The notes beneath the pieces were generated by a model. The model searched no databases. It was not told the origin of the DNA and saw only the letters and a list, made by a program, of their open reading frames with translations. Positions 59,040 through 64,000 of a stretch of DNA of 64,000 bases are shown piece after piece. A program made the translations under genes and the position numbers. Source of the DNA: Chryseobacterium aquifrigidense (GTDB lineage: Bacteria > Bacteroidota > Bacteroidia > Flavobacteriales > Weeksellaceae); the NCBI RefSeq assembly GCF_006716485.1, contig NZ_VFPD01000006.1:1-64000 (forward strand). Reading direction: 5' to 3'. Numbering within the stretch: position 1 is the first letter of the stretch; every line of letters starts with the position of its first letter.

Positions 59040-60290
59040 TTACTGTTTTTCTGAGAAAAGAGTTTTTCTTTTGCTGTCCAGTCCCCAGTTTAATCCTAAA
59101 AATGTAATAAGATTATTCTTGTCACCATAATTTTTTCCGAAAGCAGCATTGATGTACACACTGTCAGATACTTTATAGTTGATGATTCCGTTGGAACGAT
59201 AGGTGTTATCCAGATCGCTGCTTCTGTAAATGAATTCATAGCCAATAGAGAATCTGTTGTATACGAGTTCTATTTTGCCACCAAAATCATAATTATCAGT
59301 TCTGCTGAATCCATTGGCAATATCATAAACTGTTTTATCCTGCATGTATCTTGCAACAGCGTAGAAATTCAATCTTTTCTCAATTTTTGAAGCGTCTGTG
59401 GTGGAAGCTTCTTTGATGATTACTTTTGATTTTTCATTGTTTTCATCTTCTTTTTTCTTCGGAGTTTTTGTTCTTTCCAGATTGATCCCGGAACTCATGG
59501 TCATCCAGAATCCCAATTTTCCAAACTGATTATTCTTGAACTGATTATCTAAAAAGAAAGTACTGTAGGCAGAAGCAACATCTAATTGAAAAGCAGGTTT
59601 TTCATCAAGGTATTTCTTATAGTTTTCAGTTTCCGTTTTGTAATAATCGGTGACAAATTTTTCTAATGCCCTTGCTCTCCTCTCATTTTTTTCATCTGGG
59701 CTGGCATTGGATGTTTCTATATCATTATACTCCTGTGATCTTTCAAACTCTTTTTGAATATCAGTTAATTGTTTTGATATATTGGCGTTTGACTTCGTAA
59801 TAGCCTCTATGTTTTTTTTATTCCTTATTTTAAATACGGTGGTTCTTAAAGAAAAAGATACCGAAGGGTTTTCCGTGTCAAGATCTTCAATTTTATAATT
59901 TCTCACAAAGGCAAACGAGACAGAAACATTTTTTGCTTCACTGAAAATGTTGTTTTTATACACATAACTATTATCTGGTTTTTTAATGCTTTTAATGCCG
60001 GCATACTTTAAAGCATCCATTTCCGTCAGAGGAAATAAATGGGTAGGGGTGAGTTCTACAGCATAGGCATTGGGAAGACCGTCATTTTCGCTGAATGAAT
60101 TGACAATACTGGTCATGAAAGCTTTTTTTGATTTTGGGGTTTCCAAATCTGAACTTGCCAAACCGAGAAGCATTACACTGGGAGCATTGGAAAGTTCCAG
60201 TTTGTTTAACTCTGCACTGATTTCTTTACTTTGAGCAAACAATAATGTCATATTGGATATCAGTGCTGCTACTATTAAGATCTTTTTCAT
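59040..60290 (-). CDS. Exported beta-barrel-like protein of unknown function
   Basis: A 416-residue exported protein (signal MKKILIVAALISNMTLLFAQ). The N-half (SAELNKLELSNAPSVMLLGLASSDLETPKSKKAFMTSIVNSFSENDGLPNAYAVELTPTHLF) and the later paired strands (FYAVARYMQ; GGKIELVYNRFSIGYEFIYRSSDLDN; GIINYKVSDSVYINAAFGKNYGDKNNLITFLGLNWGL) suggest an outer-membrane barrel. A charged Lys/Glu loop lies at about 280-310. It overlaps the upstream small gene by 4 bases. I do not recognise the family. Confidence 0.72.
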   Translation of the reverse strand: MKKILIVAALISNMTLLFAQSKEISAELNKLELSNAPSVMLLGLASSDLETPKSKKAFMTSIVNSFSENDGLPNAYAVELTPTHLFPLTEMDALKYAGIKSIKKPDNSYVYKNNIFSEAKNVSVSFAFVRNYKIEDLDTENPSVSFSLRTTVFKIRNKKNIEAITKSNANISKQLTDIQKEFERSQEYNDIETSNASPDEKNERRARALEKFVTDYYKTETENYKKYLDEKPAFQLDVASAYSTFFLDNQFKNNQFGKLGFWMTMSSGINLERTKTPKKKEDENNEKSKVIIKEASTTDASKIEKRLNFYAVARYMQDKTVYDIANGFSRTDNYDFGGKIELVYNRFSIGYEFIYRSSDLDNTYRSNGIINYKVSDSVYINAAFGKNYGDKNNLITFLGLNWGLDSKRKTLFSEKQ

Positions 60291-60685
60291 AGCTCAACTT
60301 TTATGTATTTATAAACACCATAGATAAACTTACCGGATAAATCATCAGTTGTTTTACCTTCAAAAGGATTGAAATGAAAATTCCTGGAAGGAATCTGAGG
60401 GAATTCAAACTTTATCCTGCACGTATTGATCAATATCTGCAGATGGTTCACCTGCATATTAATATTGAAAGAAGTCGCGAAAAGTAAATGGTCTGATGCT
60501 AAATCTGCTTTTGGAATAGTAAAAGAAAATTTATCGTCATTTAAATTGTTATCATCTATTCTCTTTCCATTAATGATAAAATGCGGGTCGCCAAATTGTG
60601 TATTGGCACTGATAATTACATTCACTTCAACATTATTTTCTTTAAAGTGTGTGATTTTTACTGTTTTTTGAGGGATTTTTTTCAT
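60287..60685 (-). CDS. Small protein of unknown function coupled to the barrel protein
   Basis: A 132-residue protein without signal peptide. It is strand-rich (TVKITHFKENNVEVNVIISANTQFGDPHFIINGKRIDDNNLNDDKFSFTIPKADL) and has one Cys. Its stop overlaps the start of the next gene by 4 bases, so the two are made together. No known domain was recognised. Confidence 0.7.
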   Translation of the reverse strand: MKKIPQKTVKITHFKENNVEVNVIISANTQFGDPHFIINGKRIDDNNLNDDKFSFTIPKADLASDHLLFATSFNINMQVNHLQILINTCRIKFEFPQIPSRNFHFNPFEGKTTDDLSGKFIYGVYKYIKVEL

Positions 60686-60884
60686 GTCTATTGACTTTTG
60701 GGTTTGTGAATTCAGCTATTAATTCTATTTCAAATGTATAATTTGTGATATTTGTATTCAATTACCTTTTTGGGTGATATTGTATTGTTTTTAATGATAC
60801 TGTCAAATTATCCTGATCTACAATAGCAGCGTATGGTTCAATAATTAATTAGTTCCAAAGATTCTGCACCACAATTAAATTCTT

Positions 60885-60892
60885 TATTTTTG
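60885..60892 (+). promoter_or_regulatory. -7 box of the small membrane protein gene
   Basis: TATTTTTG matches TAnnTTTG and ends 18 bases before ATG 60911. It overlaps the TTG of a longer frame, which is therefore not the start. Confidence 0.6.
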
Positions 60893-60910
60893 CAGCATAT
60901 TTTTACAGAC

Positions 60911-61243
60911 ATGCAAAAAGCGTTGATATATTTCACATTGGGAACTGTAGTAAGCTTCCTGATTAATTATTTCTTTTTAAGTTCAGAGAATATTGGTTTA
61001 GAGTTCTATTATGCTATTGCTTTTGGTGCAGCCTGGGGCATTGCTTATTATCTGGATACTCCGAATTTTACGTTAGCTAAAAAACTGGGACTATCTTTCG
61101 TAGTGATGGCTATTCTGGTTGTGGCAGGTACTTTAATTTTTAAACTTGAACTTGCTATTCCATCCATTCTGAAGTTTTCTATGGTGTTTGTCGCCTATTA
61201 TGTAATAGCAAGTTTTAGGGCAACTAAATCATTAAGAAAATAA
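60911..61243 (+). CDS. Small integral membrane protein
   Basis: A 110-residue protein with four likely membrane helices: about 5-24 (ALIYFTLGTVVSFLINYFFL), 32-50 (FYYAIAFGAAWGIAYYL), 62-82 (LGLSFVVMAILVVAGTLIF) and 88-104 (SILKFSMVFVAYYVIASF). The C-tail is basic (RATKSLRK). I chose ATG 60911 because the upstream TTG lies in the promoter. No family recognised. It converges on the DUF3667 gene. Confidence 0.75.
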   Translation: MQKALIYFTLGTVVSFLINYFFLSSENIGLEFYYAIAFGAAWGIAYYLDTPNFTLAKKLGLSFVVMAILVVAGTLIFKLELAIPSILKFSMVFVAYYVIASFRATKSLRK

Positions 61244-61245
61244 AT

Positions 61246-61280
61246 AAAAAGAGGCTTTCCAATGTGACAGCCTCTTTTTT
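61246..61280. terminator. Bidirectional terminator
   Basis: AAAAAGAGGCT (61246-61256) pairs with AGCCTCTTTTT (61269-61279) around 12 nt, with A/T runs on both sides, between converging genes. Confidence 0.85.
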
Positions 61281-61281
61281 A

Positions 61282-62379
61282 TTAATGAATCATCATGAAA
61301 CTTATTAAGGCAAGCCCTAGAAGTAAAAACATGAATGCCATAAAATTAATAGTGAATAGTATCATTCCGACAATAATGCTTACCAAGCCATGGGCACGAT
61401 AAACCCGCCTGTGAGCAATAAAGAAATAGGCCATAGTATATAATAGCAGGAAGGATATTATTAAATATAAAATAGTATTCAGCGGCCAGAAATCTGTGAG
61501 GCCTGCCAATTTGAAAAGTAGGAATATGAATAAAATGGTAAGCAATAAAAATGAGAAGTAATGCAGAGTGAAAATTCCATGATCAAAGTACCACCATTTT
61601 TTCTTACTGTGGAAGATCCACAAAAAGAACGCGAAAAGAGGAAGGTAAATAAAAAGTGCTTTGGGAAGATTATGGAAAGACTTTTCTATCATCCCGGCAA
61701 TAATCTCCTTTTTCTTTACACCCTTTTCTTTTAGTTCAAAGAATTTGTGAACAATGGGAGCTTCAATAAAACCGAGAGATGATGGGTTTTTGGCTTTAGC
61801 AGAATCATAAGCCTTCCTGGTTTTATATTCTCCAAAGCTAACGTCCGGATCTATTTTTTTGTCCATGTCAATGATGTCTTCTATTTCAGAAGAGTCAGGA
61901 ACTGCTTTTATTCCTTCAATGGCAAGAGAGTCTTTTTCAGTAAGGTGTTTTTTGGCTTGTATACTGTCTATCAGCTTTTGTTTTTCGACAGGTTTCATGA
62001 CTTTTAAAAGGCTGGTCTTACTTTTTTCTGCAATATTTCCCTCTTTCGCAGAACCTATATCAACCATAGGAAACAGGGCAAAAACAAAAAATGTAATAAA
62101 ACTGACAAAAATATAAAGCTTCACAGGAGGCACGAATTTTTGTCTTTTCCCTTCAAGATAAGTGTTCGTTAGTCTGCCGGGTTTAAATAACAAATTTTTT
62201 ACGGTCCCCCAGAACTGACCGTCATAGTGCGTAAAATCTTCAACGAAATGGGTAAAAAGAAAATAAAAGGGCTGTCGTCTTTCAGTATTTTCCTGTCCGC
62301 AGTGAGGGCAGAACCTTTCTTCAACCTGATGCCCGCAGTTCAGGCAGGTTTTGTCTTCTCTTAGTTTTCCGTGGCTCAT
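61282..62379 (-). CDS. DUF3667 membrane protein with zinc ribbon
   Basis: A 365-residue inner-membrane protein. The N-terminus carries a zinc-ribbon (CLNCGH...FCPHCGQ, residues about 11-29), followed by the conserved DUF3667 block (FLFTHFVEDFTHYDGQFWGTVKNLLFKPGRLTNTYLEGKRQKFVPPVKLYIFVSFITFF). After a charged soluble segment (about 110-220) come four membrane spans (ALFIYLPLFAFFLWIF; YFSFLLLTILFIFLLF; ILYLIISFLLLYTMAYFFI; IVGMILFTINFMAFMFLLLGLALI). Function of the family is unknown. It stands alone. Confidence 0.92.
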   Translation of the reverse strand: MSHGKLREDKTCLNCGHQVEERFCPHCGQENTERRQPFYFLFTHFVEDFTHYDGQFWGTVKNLLFKPGRLTNTYLEGKRQKFVPPVKLYIFVSFITFFVFALFPMVDIGSAKEGNIAEKSKTSLLKVMKPVEKQKLIDSIQAKKHLTEKDSLAIEGIKAVPDSSEIEDIIDMDKKIDPDVSFGEYKTRKAYDSAKAKNPSSLGFIEAPIVHKFFELKEKGVKKKEIIAGMIEKSFHNLPKALFIYLPLFAFFLWIFHSKKKWWYFDHGIFTLHYFSFLLLTILFIFLLFKLAGLTDFWPLNTILYLIISFLLLYTMAYFFIAHRRVYRAHGLVSIIVGMILFTINFMAFMFLLLGLALISFMMIH

Positions 62380-62653
62380 GAAATTATGGAATATGATTAA
62401 CGCAAATATAATTATTTCAATGAAATTATAGTTATATCCAGGTATTTTACGGAAATCTTTAAAGTAAATTTAATAAAAGAAAGAGTTGAGGGAATAAACT
62501 CTTTGCTGTTTCATTGGTGTTTTTAGAATCTTCGAAGTGTTTTTTCATCGGCTCATCAGTTCGCAAGATCTGTGCCAAAAGTATAAATAGTGTTAAAATC
62601 TATTGATAGCGGGGTGTAGCACGAAGATTATATAGATTAAATGAAATATGTTT
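62380..62653. other. Intergenic region upstream of rplM
   Basis: About 274 bases between the divergent DUF3667 gene and the rplM promoter. No gene, hairpin of note or repeat array seen. Confidence 0.4.
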
Positions 62654-62682
62654 TTTGGTTACGAAAATAATTTGTACCTTTG
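62654..62682 (+). promoter_or_regulatory. rplM-rpsI(-rpsB) promoter
   Basis: TTTG (62654-62657) and TACCTTTG (62675-62682) have a 17-base spacer, a textbook Bacteroidota promoter. It predicts a leader of about 40 nt. Confidence 0.8.
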
Positions 62683-62685
62683 CAC

Positions 62686-62699
62686 ACCCTTTTAGGGGT
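62686..62699 (+). ncRNA. Small hairpin at the 5' end of the rplM leader
   Basis: ACCCT and GGGGT pair (one G-T) around TTTA at the very start of the predicted transcript. Ribosomal leaders upstream of L13 genes are known in bacteria, but this match is too short to assign. Confidence 0.25.
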
Positions 62700-62728
62700 A
62701 AATTATGTTTAATCTTTAACTAAAACGT

Positions 62729-63184
62729 GTGAATACATTAAGTTACAAAACTGTTTCAGCGAACAAAGCTACTGCTAATAAAGAATGGGTTGTGGTAGAC
62801 GCTGAAGGACAGCCGTTAGGTAGATTAGCTTCTACGGTTGCAAAGATTTTGAGAGGTAAGCACAAAACGAACTACACACCTCACGTAGATTGTGGTGATA
62901 ACGTAATCGTTTTGAATGCTGGGAAAATTACACTTTCCGGAAACAAGTGGGCTGATAAGACTTATATCTGGCATACAGGATATCCTGGTGGACAGAAGTC
63001 TATGACTGCGGCTGAACTTCAAAAGAAAGATTCTTTAAAGGTATTAGAGAAATCTGTAAAAGGTATGTTACCTAAAAACAGATTAGGAGCTGCTATCCTT
63101 AAGAACCTTTACTTATATGAAGGAACTGAGCACAAACATGAAGCTCAACAGCCAAAAACAATTAATGTTAACGAATTTAAATAA
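62729..63184 (+). CDS. rplM: Ribosomal protein uL13
   Basis: A 151-residue large-subunit protein. Translation starts at GTG 62729 (MNTLSYKTVSANKATANKEWVVVDAEGQPLGRLASTVAKIL). Core motifs GRLAS, HVDCGDNVIVLNA, KTYIWHTGYPGGQKS and VKGMLPKNRLG...LYLYEGTEHKHEAQQP identify uL13. Normal length for Bacteroidota. rpsI follows after 6 bases, the conserved pairing. The GTG start is typical of modest translational tuning and is the only plausible start. Confidence 0.98.
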   Translation: MNTLSYKTVSANKATANKEWVVVDAEGQPLGRLASTVAKILRGKHKTNYTPHVDCGDNVIVLNAGKITLSGNKWADKTYIWHTGYPGGQKSMTAAELQKKDSLKVLEKSVKGMLPKNRLGAAILKNLYLYEGTEHKHEAQQPKTINVNEFK

Positions 63185-63190
63185 TTAATT

Positions 63191-63577
63191 ATGTCTATAG
63201 TTCACAAAATCGGAAGAAGAAAAACTTCTGTAGCGAGAGTTTATGTAAAACCAGGTTCTGGTGTTATTACAGTAAACGGTAAAGATGCTAAAGAATATTT
63301 CTCTACAGACGTGATGGTTTACAAATTAAACCAACCGTTTATCCTTTCTGAGACTGTTGGTCAGTATGACGTTACCGTAAACGTATTCGGTGGTGGAAAT
63401 ACAGGTCAGGCAGAGGCTATCAGATTAGGTATTTCTAGAGCTTTATGCGAAATCAACGCTGAGTTCAGATTAGCATTGAAGCCAGCTGGTTTACTTACAA
63501 GAGACGCAAGAATGGTGGAAAGAAAGAAGCCAGGTCAGAAAAAAGCAAGAAAGAGATTCCAATTCTCAAAACGTTAA
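63191..63577 (+). CDS. rpsI: Ribosomal protein uS9
   Basis: A 128-residue small-subunit protein starting MSIVHKIGRRKTSVARVYVKPGSG. The core GGGNTGQAEAIRLGISRAL and LLTRDARMVERKKPGQKKARKRFQFSKR, with the terminal SKR that reaches the P-site tRNA, are intact. Co-transcribed with rplM. Confidence 0.98.
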   Translation: MSIVHKIGRRKTSVARVYVKPGSGVITVNGKDAKEYFSTDVMVYKLNQPFILSETVGQYDVTVNVFGGGNTGQAEAIRLGISRALCEINAEFRLALKPAGLLTRDARMVERKKPGQKKARKRFQFSKR

Positions 63578-63586
63578 GATTTCTCG

Positions 63587-63697
63587 TTGGCAGATGGCTT
63601 ATGGCTACTGTCTACAGGAATGTATTAAATTTTTTTTAAACTTAATCTCGGCGAAAAGCCCATTGCCAAAAGCAAAAAAGCAGACCGCCAATTGCCC
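63587..63697. repeat. Heptad repeats between rpsI and rpsB
   Basis: Four units TTGGCAG, ATGGCTT, ATGGCTA, CTGTCTA run 63587-63614. After AT-rich sequence a complementary block has GCC or GCA at 7-base steps (63658, 63665, 63672, then 63680, 63687, 63694). The blocks face each other and could pair within the transcript. Confidence 0.6.
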
Positions 63698-63785
63698 GTT
63701 ACGTTTAGCATCCAAACGCTTCTCCCATCTAAAGAAGTTGTTGATTGTTTAAAAGACGGAAAGTAAACTAACAAAAACAGAAAAC

Positions 63786-64000
63786 ATGGCAAAAGCAAAT
63801 GTAAAAGACCTTTTAGAGGCTGGCGTACACTTCGGTCACATGACTAGAAAGTGGAATCCAAATATGGCTCCATACATTTTTATGGAGAAAAACGGTATTC
63901 ACATTGTAGACTTACATAAAACAGCAGTTAAATTGGATGAAGCGTGCAGCGCTTTAGAAAAATTAACTTCTGCAGGTAAAAAAGTTCTTTTCGTAGCTAC
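63786..64000 (+). CDS. rpsB: Ribosomal protein uS2, partial (cut by the window edge)
   Basis: Only the first 71 residues are inside the window. Starting at ATG 63786 the frame reads MAKANVKDLLEAGVHFGHMT and continues RKWNPNMAPYIFMEKNGIHIVDL, KTAVKLDEACSALEKL and KKVLFVAT. These are the N-terminal motifs of uS2 (LLEAGVHFGH, WNPKM, IHIIDL). The gene lies 208 bases after rpsI in the usual Bacteroidota order rplM-rpsI-rpsB, probably followed by tsf. Confidence 0.96.
   Translation, partial: MAKANVKDLLEAGVHFGHMTRKWNPNMAPYIFMEKNGIHIVDLHKTAVKLDEACSALEKLTSAGKKVLFVA

Overview
The window looks like a chromosomal segment of a Flavobacteriia bacterium of the Chryseobacterium/Weeksellaceae type. Supporting signs are: an AT-rich sequence, almost no Shine-Dalgarno sites, promoters of the Bacteroidota kind (-33 TTTG, -7 TAnnTTTG), three SusC/SusD pairs, type IX secretion (T9SS) C-terminal tails, DUF4252, DUF4407 and DUF3667 proteins, a Bacteroidota GlmU-like protein, a type-B L31 and a fused IcmF mutase. 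Genus is inferred from overall resemblance only. No prophage, insertion sequence, CRISPR array, tRNA or rRNA was recognised.

Layout. 1-715 is non-coding and repeat-rich. 716-5524 is a SusC/SusD pair with no neighbouring enzyme. 5661-10997 (minus) is a five-gene operon that I read as a divergent chaperone-usher-like surface-fibre system: three small secreted subunits, a two-domain periplasmic chaperone-like protein and a 917-residue usher-like barrel. 11172-18281 (minus) is susC-susD-phospholipase C. 18611-21154 holds an Omp85-family protein and a short-chain dehydrogenase. 22212-28586 is susC-susD followed by a fused phosphodiesterase/alkaline phosphatase, and 28811-29809 (minus) is a PI-PLC-type lipoprotein. 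31054-34080 (minus) is lipoprotein-MazG-aroA. 34265-35780 is rpmE2 and a GlmU-like gene. 35858-38909 is an AT-rich cluster of secreted unknowns, one with a JAB-like motif. 39178-42169 is a sigma factor/anti-sigma/DUF4252/GIN operon, followed by guaB. 44220-51627 carries T9SS cargo proteases and secreted proteins, DUF4407 and ruvC. 51664-53311 holds a frameshifted 2H phosphoesterase and a PadR operon. Next come a serine hydrolase, a Dph6-like ligase, icmF, two unknown pairs, DUF3667, and finally rplM-rpsI-rpsB, running off the right edge.

How the genes may work together. Three loci (11-18 kb, 22-28.6 kb, 28.8-29.8 kb) encode enzymes acting on phospholipids and phosphate esters, two of them in line with SusCD importers. 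Upstream of each I see 11-bp direct repeats containing TTAA, placed 27-28 nt before a -7-like element. That arrangement resembles a PhoB-type activator site replacing the -33 box. I propose a co-regulated phospholipid/organophosphate scavenging regulon (inference). Intergenic gaps also carry arrays with a 7-bp period at several places, and two copies of a dispersed palindromic-ended repeat.
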